Assembly (NCBI GenBank): GCA_029204225.1
Contig: CM055097.1
Coordinates: 59,160,499 to 59,224,498, forward strand
DNA: 64,000 bases
Source of the DNA: Diphasiastrum complanatum
Taxonomy: Eukaryota; Streptophyta; Lycopodiopsida; Lycopodiales; Lycopodiaceae
Direction of reading: 5' to 3'
The notes beneath the pieces are model-generated. The model saw only the letters and a list, made by a program, of their open reading frames with translations, did no database searches and was not told the DNA's origin. Positions within the stretch are counted from its first letter, which is position 1, and each line of letters starts with the position of its first letter. Of the stretch, positions 44,531 to 59,100 are shown in pieces. The translations under genes were made by a program, and so were the position numbers.

Positions 44531-46074
44531 GAAAGACACATAATAAGTTCAACACAACTGGATAAAAGCAAATTGTCCAGAAACAACAAAAATTACTTGG
44601 CACATGTTAAAGGGAACAAATATTGCAAGTCTAGATACATCACTCACAAACGCTTGTAGATGGGATACTATAATCCATGCATGAAAGATGAGCAAGAGAT
44701 AACATGATCGCAAACTTAATCGACTCTTTGCAAAATCAGCCAATGTTAGATGGTCCTTCTAGGTAGTTGGTGAATAGGTACTAGCCATGTTTGAGGGATG
44801 TTATATCTAGTGCAATCATGTCGATGACCCCATCACCTTCTCAGGCTCTTTCCACTTGTGTTGTTTTGGCCCTTGAAAAAGAGGATGCGGGTATGGAAGG
44901 ATCTTGATGTTGAAAAGACTTTCTGGCATTTGTATCCCAACTATCACAATTTGCCATTGTTGGTTGCTACATGTACATGCCCAATTTCTACATGAAAAGA
45001 AAAAAAATCATAACTTCAACAAGTTTCTTGCTTTTGCCACATCTCATAGTTGGATTTTTGGTCCCACAAGCACATTTGCTTTCCCAATAGGAATCAACCA
45101 AAGCAGAGCTAAAAAGAACTAGCATTCTTTGAGGACGGTCTATGCATCTTTGATAAAAAAATTAGTCTCAAGATATATTATATGATGTTGACTTCAAAAG
45201 AGCCAACACTTTTTTGTAATATGTAGGAAATTTAAAATGAAGCACAATAGTTAGAGGATTTAAGCCTTTATTTTTCTTTATTTTTCTAATATGTATGATT
45301 CAATGGTCTCAGAAAACTTTTGGTATTGTCATATATTTAGTGAAGTCCACAGTTTGCACAAAGGCTACATCTTTATTGTTATAATTATAGCTTGCACATA
45401 AAGGGAGCTAAAGGCTACTTGTCAACATTGTTACAAATTGACATTGCAATCTCACCATAAGAATCCTTTCTTAGATTGGGTGAAAAGGTAAGCCCCATGA
45501 AATTTAGCGAGCATTTGAGAATTCGAAGGTTCTAAAGCTACATATAGATAGATTCAGAGCCAAACTCATTTGATTTTACTCGTTAACTTAGCCTAAAATG
45601 TTTATTGACAAACTTCAGCATCTGAAGAATTTTAATCGTCAATACTCTTGAGTTGGAGAATTTTGAAGGCAATGATTGTGTGAAAACTGGCAAAGTTTCA
45701 AAAATGTAAGAATTTGAATTTAATCTCCAAGAAGGTTTTTCGAGCAACGAATCAAATCATCCCGACAAAAAATACATATATTAGCTACATAATGTGGAAT
45801 CGCTTGAGATCGGCTGGTTTCTAAGCAATGTGGGAACCATCGAGGTTGAGTTAGCTTTGCCCAAGAACTTAAGAAGTCTGATAGGGCTCGTTAGATTCCG
45901 TGTGGAACCAATGAAGCTTGGTTAATTCTATAGCATAGGAGTATTTTGGATAATTTTATTTTGAGTTGGAGGAAGGTTACGATGTACATAACGATGGGAT
46001 GTAGTTGAATTTTTGCCCTTTTTGGGGGCTATTTATTATTCCGTAGATTCATTTTTTTCTTTTTCATGAAAAAA

Positions 46075-46210
46075 AGGTGCCTCACAGAACATAATTTCTA
46101 CATCTCCTTTTTTTTCCAAAATTTTTTATGTGCACCTTTCGAGATGCGGAAGGTGCATGTAAAAAAAAAATTATGGCAAAAATAAGGAAAAAAAAAGTTG
46201 TGATGGAACC
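46075..46210. repeat. MITE-like imperfect palindrome
   Basis: TGCACCTT (46131-46138) and AAGGTGCA (46150-46157) pair around 11 bases. Flanking A/T-rich arms stay partly complementary for about 40 bases more. It lies about 800 bases before the P450 start. Confidence 0.45.
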
Positions 46211-46749
46211 TCCCTCACATTGATGTGATGAATAGGAGGTTATGTCTGTAGCCTTTTGGTGGTGACATTAGCATGACTTGGAGATGAGTTATGCCGACCC
46301 GCCCTATATAGTTAACAAAGTGAACAAAACTCAATATGATGGTGAGTCTCTCTCCCTGCCACTTTACACTCCAAACTAGAGTACTTGAACAGCTGAGATG
46401 GTGCTATATGAGAAAATCTACAACCCCTAGTCAAAATGGCTCTCTCTTCAAGACCCCTTGGGGCAAAAGAGAGAGACACAAAAGAAGAAAAACCAACAAT
46501 GACCCCAACTTCCAAGTGTTGATGATGCAAGTAAAATTTCTCCATTCATTTTTCCAACAAACAACTCCTTTGGCCATTCCACGGGATTAATTCAGTTGGG
46601 TTGGTGTGAATATTGTTGTTGGATCTGCATGTGCTTGCAGTTGGTGGGCTGTGCCAAATCAACACCCTATGCTATTATCTTTGGATTTGTGTTGAGTAGC
46701 AGCAACAAGGGTTGAGAGATTTGATCTCAATAAAGAATACTGAAAGTGC

Positions 46750-46870
46750 TTAACAATTGGTGGATATGTGAGTGAATTGGAGATACAATTGATGGGTGGA
46801 AAGGTGCAGAAAATTGGAAATGGGTATTGAAATTGACTAACAATTGGGAAATATGTCAGTGAATTGGGTT
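46750..46870. repeat. imperfect direct repeat upstream of the P450
   Basis: AACAATTGG..ATATGT.AGTGAATTGG occurs at about 46753 and again at about 46839. The copies are about 86 bases apart and 120-240 bases before the ATG. Confidence 0.55.
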
Positions 46871-46992
46871 CATCTGATTTTCATCTTTCTCAGATCATTC
46901 ATTTCATGGATGTCTTTTAACTGAAGATAGAAGCCTGCCCATCAGTTTACATTGTGCCTTTTGCAATTGAAAGACAGACAGAATATAGTAGG

Positions 46993-47195
46993 ATGGAGAA
47001 GGAAGGACAAGTAGTATGGGTGGTGGTATCGCTGGTAGTTGCCACGGCACTGATGCTTCCACTGTTGCATAGACTGCGCCTGTCTTCTCGCAGGGGCCTG
47101 AGGCTTCCCCCTGGATCAATGGGACTTTTCTTCTTCGGAGAATCTTTGAGCTTGAAATGCCAGAGGATGAATTTTTACACTTCAAGAGAAAAAAG
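46993..47195 (+). CDS. P450 exon 1
   Basis: ATG at 46993 opens the membrane anchor and PPGSMG hinge, ending FYTSREK plus a split arginine codon. The donor is GTCTGG. Confidence 0.9.
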
Positions 47196-50100
47196 GTCTG
47201 GTTTTCTTTTGCTTGTCCTCTTTTGGGCCAGTTCTTTAGTCATTCCTTCAACGTTGATACCATTCGCTTGCAGACGTTCCGCTACTTGCTTTATTTCCCA
47301 TAATTGAATGCTTAAAGAATGAAAACTTTGGTGTGTCTGTCAAAGAAAATGTTGTACCCACAAGCAATTAGAGGCTTTTGATTGAGGATTGCTTAGTTTG
47401 TCCACATTATGTTTGTGGTAGCAGTCATTTGCAAATCAATGTCTAGACGGCGCAGAAAGAGAGTTTTTCGATCTGCCTATGACAATTTTAGAACCCGACT
47501 TGCTTCTTGGAAGAAATTAATACTCACAATTACAAGACATACTATGTAGACATGGCCTATAACGTTCTTAACAGAATCGATTTTTGCTTTTGTTGAATTG
47601 GAATTGCATTTCCTTTCAGATCCATGTTGTTCACCGTACTTTTCTTCAATCCCATACTAGAATTGCTTTTATCATGCAATAGTTTTTATGCCTGACCAGA
47701 GATAGTGGAAACATCAGTGAGCTTTTAGAATCGAAGGAGATGTTGAATAGGTCTTGAGGGTTCAAGTGGAGGCCTTTTCTATAGAAACGTTTCATGCAAG
47801 CCAAAATAACGAGTACTTTATCTTTTTGCGGGTTGGGCTTCATCATGTTACCTAGTAAACTGATTAGGGCACAGCTATCATCATTAGCTTAGGACTGTTA
47901 AGTGACTGAAAGAAAAGGCATATCAGATTGATCAATTAGAACATCAACCCTTTTTTGTTGAAAGCAGGAAATATGAACAACAGCATTCGCTATTACAACC
48001 TACTATGCGCTAAGGAAGGTTGCTGAAAAGAAAATACCAACTTTGTTTCACAAGTAATATGATTGAAATAACCTAAAATCAGAGGGCAATTGCCCTGTAA
48101 ATCACGGTTTTATTTAATCAGCAAGTGTTGCAAAATCATCTACTCAGCCTATCAAATTCTGATTCGGCTATTATTGCCTTTATGATACTTTTTTACAGAT
48201 ACGGCAAGGTGTTCAAGACACATTTATTTGGACATCCTTCTATTGTGATAACAAGTCCAGACGCAGCACAATTTGTATTGCTTGAGCAGCCAGCACGGTT
48301 CAAGCAACGAGGATTGCCCATTATTGAAAAGTTAGTGGGGGATTTATTTTTTGGCTATCAGACCCAGAGAAAGCACGCAAGATTAAGGAAGTTTATGCAC
48401 GGTCCACTTCTTCCAGAAACTCTGGAAAATTCCATCTCTGACATTGAAGCCCTGGCTACAAGCATGCTGCATTCCTGGGAATTAAAGACTATTAATATTT
48501 TAGAGGAGGCTAAGCATGTTTGTTTTTCTCTCTGCTTTCAGCCTTGAAATGCTTATAATCAGTCTCTTATTAATAGAACTATCACTACTATTGTCAGTGA
48601 CTGTTCTTGGCTTTATCATTATATTTACTCACAATAAAGATGCTGAGCTGTTACTACAATTCTACCAAAAGCAAATTTGGCATTAACAATGAGTGTATTC
48701 CAGTATGCCTTGAAAGTTGCAATGGAATATGTAGTTGGTGCCGCACCTCATTATGAAAAGGAAGAATTGACAAAGGCATGTGAACATTTAATTCGGGGTG
48801 TAAGCTCCATACCAGTGAATATTCCAGGAACCCACTATCACAAAGCTTTGAAGGTGAGCTAGTCTCACCCTTATGCACTTCATTTGATTTCGTACATCAA
48901 TTAGGAAGATCTACAAAATAAATCCTTGTCCTATAAGTAGAAGATTCATCTTATGAGTATGGAAATAAGTCCTCTGAATCTGTCAGATAATCATGAGGTC
49001 AGCTATTTAATCATCTTTATTATGACTTTCCCAGGATAGTAAAAAGAAGGCCTGTGCACTGTTAGAGAACATTGTGAGTTGGAGACAGTTGGAAAAACGG
49101 CCTCACGGAGATATCCTAGGGATACTGATGGATACACAAGATGAAGATGGTTGTAAGCTGACTCCCAATGAAATACATGATAACGTTCTTACACTTCTTT
49201 ATTTAGGTCATGACACAGCCGCAGCAGCTCTGACATGGGCAGTTAAATATCTCACTGATAACCCGAAGCTGCTCGAAGATGTCACAGTATGTATCTTCTT
49301 ATCTTAAGATTTGTTCATTTTATTACTTTTAATGTGTTACCTGATTTTTTTTATTGACTCTTTTGAAACGGTAAATTGGATATAATAGGTAGCATTTTAG
49401 ACTGAAAGTTTCAAAACAAGCATAGCGAGAACAGGCTATCTTTATTATTATCTACTGTGACTAATGATGTGTGGGACTGTATAACAAGTAACAATGATGC
49501 CTGATGTCAATATATTAACTTAAATCAAAATCTTCAGGATGCCATACAGCATTTGGTCCACGCTATTAATGATAGAGTCAATGATCTGAGGCTTTGTAGG
49601 TGGACTCCATAAAGTTAAAGATTACCCATCTCCTCTCCTTTGCTATGTCGGATACTATCCTAGACATAACATAGATGAACATTGTTGAAGTTAACAAGAT
49701 CAATGTTTAAATTTGCCTAGGTTCTCTAATCAATATGTGAAGGAGCTGCTTTAGTTGTCAGACTTAGCTCTTTGAACTCTAGCTATGAGCAAATCATCCA
49801 CAAGAATACTGATTTAGTTGAGAAGTATATCTTCTTGCTGATGAAATGAAAGGGGAACAATGGTGGACTGATAGCTGATCAAGATTGCTGATAGAATCAA
49901 ATGTAGACTCACTGAAATGTTGTAGCTAAGATCTACACTGATCAATGTTAAGAAGCCTAAGTTTCTAAACAATCAACCAACTAGAATGAGGCCTTCTGGT
50001 CTATCATATACTTAGGGCATAGGGCTGAAGGCCCAATAATGAATAATGTTGATTCATAAATGTTAATTATATATTATGGGGTCTCTAGGGCCCAAGGTGG

Positions 50101-53100
50101 AAGGTCTTAATGTCAACTAATTACAACTACCACATGGGGCCCAACCATCAACATAAAGGCCCAAGTACTTGTAGCTTTGTAAAATTAGAACATTGGATTT
50201 GATGCCCCAAGTACTGCCTATGAAACAGGCTTGAAAAGGCAATGTCCCATGCTAGTAAAGTAATGAAAAAAGGGAATTTAGAACCGATGTAGAACGAGAA
50301 TTCATAGAACATCAATTTGCAGGTGAGAGTCTCAGCAACAATAACAATTGCTCCTTCAGCCCAAGCGCATGATCCAAAGACTTAGAAAATCCATAGAATA
50401 GGCCCTTAGTGTCTCAAATGCTCCAGTTAGTAGGTTTTCCATGACACAAAGCTAGGAACTCAATAATGAATATCTCAACAAACCTATGCAAGGAACATAG
50501 GCATTAGATTACATGGATAAATGCAGGAAAGGTGGACTCGGCAACATCATATTGGGAACAATGACACGAAGAAGATTGACGTGAAGTATGGGTGTAACTG
50601 TTGACAAAGGAGGTAATAGGAGTTGGTATGCACTAGGAATAAGCACTTTAGGAATCTTGAAGGTTCTTAAGAGTGAACAACGAGTGAGACCTTGCAGACC
50701 AAACGAAAGGTGCGTCTAGATAAGTTCACTCTTGATAAAAGTTTACATCGACAATGCTTGTGATATAGACTAAGATAATTGAACATGCTGTCTTAATATG
50801 GGACAAGAAACATCGGGCATCTCATGACTTCCTATATAAAAGTAAAGTGAAGGGGTTGTTGTCATTAGAAATAGGCAATCTTTGGATAATATAGATTGTA
50901 ATCTTTTGACAATCGATTGGTGCTAGTAAGCACCTAAGTAATATAGCTAGACTTACAAAAGGGTAAGAACAATCATTACCTTTAGTGGAGAAAAAGTTTG
51001 ATAGGCGATCTTCTAGAATGTGGTTTTGAATTCATATTGATCACAGAGCATCAACAAATGCATGATGCTTTAGTATCATTGAGGTTTTAATCTTAAGCAG
51101 CTAAGTGAGATGTTGCACTTTTACACTTGGGCAACCCATGCAAGAAAAATCTTAGGCAAAAGTAATCAAGAACGCTGCTTAACACCAAGATGCTTAGTTG
51201 TTGCATCTTCAAATGAGCATACTTACTACTTAGACAAACAATCTACAACTAAACAAGAAGTGTGATTATGCCGATTACAAGGTAAATTCTATTTGAGGAC
51301 ACATAGGGCTCAATGTTATGCCTCATACTTGGCTGTACTATTTCCCTCCAGAAGTGCTACCTCCCTTATTTCTAATATTATGTGCTAGGATTTCTTGGAA
51401 GATTCATTTGTGCTTCTCCAAAAGACTATTAAGAGGAATTGAGGACACTCATTTGATAGCTTTTGATTATTCAGATGCTTGGGCTCTTTGTGCAAGAACC
51501 TAGAAGTTAGGGTTTAGGGTATACCAAAATCGGGAGTTGAGATCATAGTGAAGGCAAGAGATCCCACTTCAAAACACGTGACGATTGCTATAGTATGGCA
51601 GCTCAGCCACAAAGAGATGGACTAGTAGGTATTGCAATGCCACCAACGTAGGTGGTCCTTTGTGGATATGGAGCACTTTTCTAGCGATTTGATCATACCT
51701 CCTCCATTGTTGTTTTTCTTCTCCATTGCCCATGTCCTTGTAGTTTGGCCCAAAGGTGCACTACCGAATCACGGACAGCGATTCGGACAACGGTCCAAAT
51801 CGCGACTCGCGGGTAAATTTCTTTTTTAACTAAAAAAAATGGCGATTCTGGTTCAAAGAATCGCGATTCGCGAATCACAATTCCAGCTAATCGCAATTCG
51901 TTGCAACTTTGGCCCATCTACACACATATTCTCAGTTTACCGCACCCCCCCCTCCATAGCATTTGGCCCTCCTTCGGTTTCTATCTTTCCACCTCCATAG
52001 AAATCGGTGCCTCCCTCATTAGCACCTCCGTAAAAATCGGCACCTGGCCCCTCCATCACTACTTCAGCTCCGCCGATCCATTGCTACTTAAGGTCTATTT
52101 ATGTACCCTCTACCCCTCTTTTCTACATTTGTTTGGACTATTTTAATAGCTTGGCTTTTGATTTAGGTTTTCCAGCCAGCTCTTTGTTGGAAGTAATGTT
52201 TAATTGTTATACCTAAATGTTCAATCAGGATCATTAGGGCCAAGCTTGTGTGCTATGACTAGGGGCCTATTTTTGGTAGTGATAGACTGAGTCCTAGGCA
52301 TAAGCTAAGTTAAGTTAGAGACCTAAGTCAAAAGTTGACTAGTGATTGAGCATGAAGTCAAATGTTTCAGTGAAGGCTTGGATCAAGTCACTGGATCGAT
52401 ACAATCGATTCCATAGCCATGCACGAATTAGATTGGTTTTACATTTAGCTTTGCGAAAGCGTATTAGGTGCGGAAATTAGAGTGACAAATCGACAAAGGC
52501 TATCAGTCATACAAATAATTTAATCTACAAATAAATTTATTTACAAGCATGAATCGATCTGAATATGAATAAAATGAGCATTCAATCACAGTATGCACGA
52601 CCTAGATTACTGGGACATTAATTATTCAGTCGTGAATAGATACAGTCTGAATGGCAATCAGAGTCGCGTTCTTTCTGAAACAATACTCTATAATAACAGA
52701 GAGAAAGAACAAAACAATTGTGCTCTGGATGTTCGATTGATCTGCTACAATGTCTAACAGAGCAATTGATAAGTTGTTGGATATATGCACATGGCTAACT
52801 AATTAAAAGAATGCTTAATTTGTACTTTACAATTAGGATTAAAGAACTACGTGCTGTTGGCAATCGCCTTCGGACAGTATTTGATTTTGTTAGAGATTCT
52901 GTCCTGTCGTCATTCAATGTACTTGTTGATCCGCCGATAGTCGGATTGCGGCCGATTGTTCGAGGATGGCCGAATAATCGAATCTGGTCAGATGGTCCGA
53001 GATGGTCGAACTATCGAGTATGGCCGAAACAATCGAATATGGCCAAATACTCAAGGATGACTGAATAGTCGAAGATGTCTGAACAATCGAGGAAACACTG

Positions 53101-56100
53101 TCAACGATCCTTTTGTATTTTTGTAGACTGTCATAGAAAGAAGTGTATTTCTGCAGAGTATGCGACTATACAAGTATTTACAATAGTGAGTGAATGGATC
53201 TAGATCAGCAAAGAGATAGGGATGGAGAGGATAGAAATCCAACACTTAGGAGTAGTGAACTTACAATGGTAAATTTTCCAAAACTACTATGTGAACCAAA
53301 CACTCATGTGCTTAGGATTCCACTTATCATCACCAATCTTTCTTGTGTTCAAACTATTATGTAGGTCATGGCCTCCCATTTTCATTCAAGACATGCAACA
53401 TTACAATGCATAGTTGATGCCTATTGACCACCAACGCTTCATAGTTCCTCAAGGAATGTTTGCATCTCTATATAAAACTAACATTTCCCAGAATTCAAAA
53501 AATTCTCTCTTCTTTTTCCATTGCCATAAATATGTTCTTCCAAATGCCTCTTCCATGGATTTTCATCTTTCAAGGAGTCCATTTTCCAAACATGCATTTT
53601 ATCAAGAGATTTCCACTTTCAAGTACTTCTATTATTAAGAAATTGTATTTTAGCCCTATAAAGTGCAAAATGAAAACCATCCAAGTTTCTAGATTAAAAT
53701 ACCATTGTGTTTGTGTTATTCATATTCACCCAGAGACTCAATATTCTACAAGTCTTTGTGATCATCAAGATGTTGAAGGCTTTGTAGTGTTGGACAAAAG
53801 AGACATGTCATCTTCACAAAGTAAGAGCTCGATCATGTGATTCATAAGCTTGGTAGCTTCTTTTTATTAACCACTCCTTGAGCTTGTCTATGTAGATTCC
53901 AAAAAGTTTGGGGAGAAGTTTGACATCCTTTTTTTAGTTGGATATTGTTTAGATTTCAACTATAAATCTATTAGACATGCAAACTCTTGCCGTCACTTTG
54001 TTGAAGAGTTGTCTCATTATCTTGATCAACTGACCATAAAGCAAACCCTGAAAAGTAGACTTTTGCTTGTAGAGGAAGTGTGATTGGTGAACTAGAAGCT
54101 CTTTCTTCTAGCTTGTGTTCTATATTGGGGCTTCATAAAAGGAAGCTATTATTGGGTAGGTGACCACTAATTTCTTCCATCCCACTCCAACAAGTTTTCT
54201 TGGATAAGGACACTTTGTTTTTTCATCAAAGCTTACCAAGTGCACAACTTAAGAGTATGTGATCAAGCAAAAAATGACATCTAATTGCAAGGAGGCATGA
54301 TCAAACTTAATCGAGGTATTTTGATGTGGAGTGATAACAGGGATACATGGAGAAAGAGATGAACTAAATCATACCTCAGTAACCTAGTGCTCTAGGTCTT
54401 TGTTGCATGCTCACTGTAGACCGAATTGTAAAAATATGATACTCGGTCCATGCTCTTGAATATCCTTTGTGATGCACAACCCCTCCATGTTGTTGACGAA
54501 AGAAGATTGGCCCTTCCCTAGCTGACTGCTAATTGTTTGTCGCATGTTGAATCTTGCTCTTGTGAAGGCACACCTAATAATTTTATGAGGAAGCGACTTC
54601 TAGTAGTTGCCCACTTAACATTATAGTCTACTTCTACATGAAGGCTGGGGATTTGTTAAAGACCATCTCTTTCACCTATGCCTCCAGGTCTGTCTACTGG
54701 TAGAAATTAAGCAATAGATTGACATGACACTTTAGTCCTTTTCAAACGGAAGACATTAGAGTCACGTTGTTCCAAGCATGAGTATAGAAATCATTATCCC
54801 CCTCAATTTGTTACCAATACAACCATTGTTAGTAGTAGGTGTCTCCCACTCAACAACATATAAGCCAAATAGAGTTGGACTAATTGTAACAATCCAATCA
54901 AGGATTATCCATAAAATACCATAATTTTATTTTAGTAAATTAACATCAAATAAAGAATGATGAAACCCTTAATTGCCCAACCATAGATAAATATAAATTT
55001 TATACTCAATAATCAACACATGTACTATCAGTAAAGGCTCATGCGCAACCATGCATACACATGCATGGCCCTAGAGCAGCATCATGTTAGAAAAAAGGAG
55101 ACACTACCATGCAATACTAGTTAGGCTCGTAGACCATTGAATGATGTTCCATTAGGCATACATAGATACCAACACAAAGGTAGGCCATTGAGACTCTACA
55201 AGACCCATGTCACTCTCCAACAGAGTACAATTGTGAATTGGAAAGATAACAAAATCAAGTGAGAATATATTCACCACAATATAGTTGGATGAAATATCAT
55301 ATGCAAGACTTTTTTCACTTAGGACTCGCTCTCCACTATAGTGTACGCACTGGAGGAGATCTCTTGTCCTAGGTATCAATGCCATCTATTGTCTAAAGCA
55401 AGAATACTGTACAAATTTTTTTTATCATAAACATGTATTGAATATTTTTTTTAGTAAGAGCTTCAAGGTTCACTCAAATTAAGTTGCCAAATGTCAAGCG
55501 GGTCTTATTTTGGAGTGTCGGATTTCTCTCATTCTTCATTTCTTTTATAACATCTTTCTGCTATTCCATAGCAAGGCAAATCTTATTGTGAATAGGGGAG
55601 ATGTTTGATTCTTTTTCCCACTAGTCCTTGCAGGACTTGGTTCAAAGGAAGGCACTATAAAAAAAATGAGGCAATAATATTCGATAAAATCTAAAATCAG
55701 TTCAAAGGACCTCACTTACTTTTGAATTAATTTGTTTGTTGACTCCTACATTGAAATAGCTTCTTCAAAATTTTCACTTAAGGAAAAGTTCTATCAGAGT
55801 GCACCTTAGGACGTGTATTTGGCAAAATTTCCTTTAGAATTTCCTAGAGCAATGTGGTTCTTTTATAGTGTCCCTGGACACTAATTCTTGTAGAGTGTCC
55901 ACTTGAGACATTTCTATCATGGTGTCCTCTTGGGACAAAGTTCTTCTTCTTCCTATGTTTCTTTTCGAGTTGATTCATTCTTGTCGATATTTTTGAACAT
56001 GAACTAGTAAAACATAGGCTTAATCTTTCAGAATGTGTGTTTAGGGTATAATTACTTTAGAATGTCCTCATTGGATAAAATCTTTTGTGGGTGCAATGGC

Positions 56101-59100
56101 TACTTGAATTGTAGATAAAATTCAATTATTCTTAGACTCTAGCTTATTTAGGAATAATTCTATTTGGAAAATCAAGATATAAGGGGCGCATGCATATACA
56201 TTAGTCGAGTATTCATGTGATAAAGTGGTTGCTCTTCTTTCCTATGTAGATTCCCTTGAGATGTGGGGCCTCACAATGTGGTTAGTATGTGACAAAAGAT
56301 TTGTCATAAGTGGCCAATCACAAAATATGTAGTGATATCTTCCATGGACCTTCTGGTAGACTATGCACTAAGTACAATGTTCCTCACTCTCTACTTCAGC
56401 TAAGGTGAAAGACTGACAAATTGTATGGTCTCCAAGTATGCCTTGGCTATGCTCCTTTTTCTGTACAGGTGGTGTGAGGAGACTTTGAGTTGGCCCATTA
56501 CAACACACAAACTCATTGACAAGTGTAATATGAGATAATAAAAAAGCTCAATAGCACCCTTAGTAGTATGATTAAAAGTTATATTGATACAAGTCAAGCT
56601 TAAACCCTTAGATGAAGGCTACACACTTTCCTAAATGTGTAGCTCAAAGGAGCTATCTAAGTAAGGTGTAATTGTCCCACAGAGGAGTTGTAATGGAGAG
56701 AGGAAGTGGGATGGATAACCAAGGCTGCTCATATGAGAAAGACATGAATTCTCTTAGGATGCATGATTCTTGGGAGGTGTAATTTGAATGTATTAAAATA
56801 AGAGCATACTTACTCTGTATACAAGAGATAAAAGCCCCATGTTTAATGCAGGACAAAACGTGAGTTCTTCGATAAATTTTGAATAGACTTAATCTTGAAT
56901 TGTTGTGCAGGCTGAACATGAAACCATCCGCCAAAAAAAGACATCTCAAGATGAGACTCTCATGTGGTCTGATATCAAGGATCAAATGCCTCTATCTATC
57001 AGGGTAAGCTCAAGTGTTGTAATCAAATCCGTTTTTTAGCATTACGATTGAATTTTTATGATCCATTGTGATTAATCATCTCTTTGTGGTTTAGATTTTG
57101 TTATATGCTCTTGTAGCTATCTTCAATTAAACTCATCATAACCTATTTTTCATGTTTCCATCTCTTAAGCACATCACAAGTTTTAGCACTAAGATTTTGG
57201 AAGCTTATTTGGTTGTTGCTATGTGAAGCCTTCACATATTTTTCCATATAAAGAAATGACAATTTTTGCAGATAATCGTAACTCTTTTGAATAGTTTTTT
57301 TGTTGTCTTAGTTGTTAAGTAATTGCTTTCTTTTACTATTTCTTCACTTGTATTTGACAATATGCCATTAGTTGGGCTAGATGATACCATGTAATGTTTC
57401 ATGTGAATATCTTTAGAACCTCTTAATGTTTGATTTTGAAAAGGCTGCTCATGAAGAAGTTGAGAATTTGATGATGTTGTCTTACCATGTTGTAGGTGAT
57501 CAAAGAAACACTAAGAATTGCAAATATAGTGGAATTTTGCTATAGGGAAGTGGTTGAAGATGTTGAATACAAAGGTGCCTTTCTTCCTTTTGTAAGATGT
57601 GTGAATTTCACTTTGAAGTTTTGTACATTCTAGAAAGTAAATGATCATACCTTGAGGAGCCAAAGTTCTTCGTCAATCACTCATGTAGCTGGAAAGTATT
57701 TTTTGTAACATTGTATTTTGAGATTTTTTTCAATTATCATTTTTGTTGATGTAGGATATTTGTTCCCAAAAGGTTGGCGAATATTAGTTGCACATTCGGC
57801 TGTTCATTCAAATTCTGAATACTATACAAATCCTGGAGAATTTAACTCCTCCAGATTCAAGGTGAATCCAATGTGTTCTTGTAAAAGTTAGGACAATGGA
57901 GATCTCATTCAATGATTTTTTTTGAGGATAGAAACAAATAAGTTTTGTTAGCAGTAAAGAGGCTTAGCTTATTTCATCATTTTAAGAAAATTCAAGCACT
58001 CTATTTGTGTGATGTAATGAAACCTGTGCCTTACCTTTCTAAAAAAACCTTCTATAAGGGTGCTCATGTATCGTCAATCACTAACAAATCTTGTTCTTTG
58101 TACAGATAGCACCAAAGCCTTACACATATACACCATTTGGAAATGGTGCACATGTTTGTCTTGGACGAGAACTGGCAAATTTGGAGTTGCTTATTTTTCT
58201 ACACCATTTTACTTTAAATTACAGGTATATATTTCACATGTTTTTTTGTTGCATATAACAAAATATCTTGCCATGGAAACTTTGTTGTCATATGCTCATA
58301 AAGAAAATTTGTTGTCATGTATCAATATACATATACTACATTTAAGGGAATGTTGTGCCGTGCATATGAAATCACCAACTCTATTGCACATAAGGGAATG
58401 CCATGCCATGGAAACTTTGCTTCCATATATCCATAAAGGAACTCCATTATCATGTGTTAGTAGAACTCTACTATATTGTAAGGGAATTCCATGTCATGGT
58501 GGTAAAATCACTACACTACCATTCTGCTACTTTGATGGATCAAGAATTGCAAAGGAAAATGCAAGTACCAAGGTAGAAACTCCATACAGGATAGCTGCCC
58601 AAGGTAGTAGTAAAGAACATGAAAGTTGTGTAGTAGCAGAAAAGGAATAACTCTTGAGGTGCACAAAGATGATAAGCTATGCAAAGAATCGTGAATACCA
58701 TATAGCATTTTTAGGAATTCATTGAAATGCTTGGCATCTTTTGGCAAGAATAGCTGGCTTTGAATCTACCTATGATGCATATGAAGCTTTCTTAATAGAT
58801 TGACATAAGGAGTCATAGTATTTGAGAACATGTAATGTGATAAGTATTGGAACAATTATACAACCACTAAAAGAGCATGTACCTCTAGTTGGAATGTAGG
58901 AACCCCCACAAGATCTTATAACATCCCATCTGCACCTCTTGTACAACGAGCTGTGATGGCTTTGGATATGAATGTACCTTTTAACAATGATCTCTTAGCT
59001 CATTCATAACATCTCGTGCAGTATTAAGATTGAAGATTTCAAACTAATGACATGGCTATGCCCATGCATCTTCTATGCATGCCTACTTCCCATGTGTGTG

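Larger units (their letters stand above)
43436..46992. other. 5' flank of the P450 gene
   Basis: Mainly AT-rich sequence with short frames that have no family resemblance. A (GAA)n run lies at 44507-44530. The region just upstream of the P450 ATG probably holds its promoter, but no clear TATA box is seen. Confidence 0.4.

Noticed and set aside
58060-58650. 196-codon open frame crossing P450 exon 8
   Set aside because: It is in a different frame from the exon and depends on a tandem duplication in the intron.
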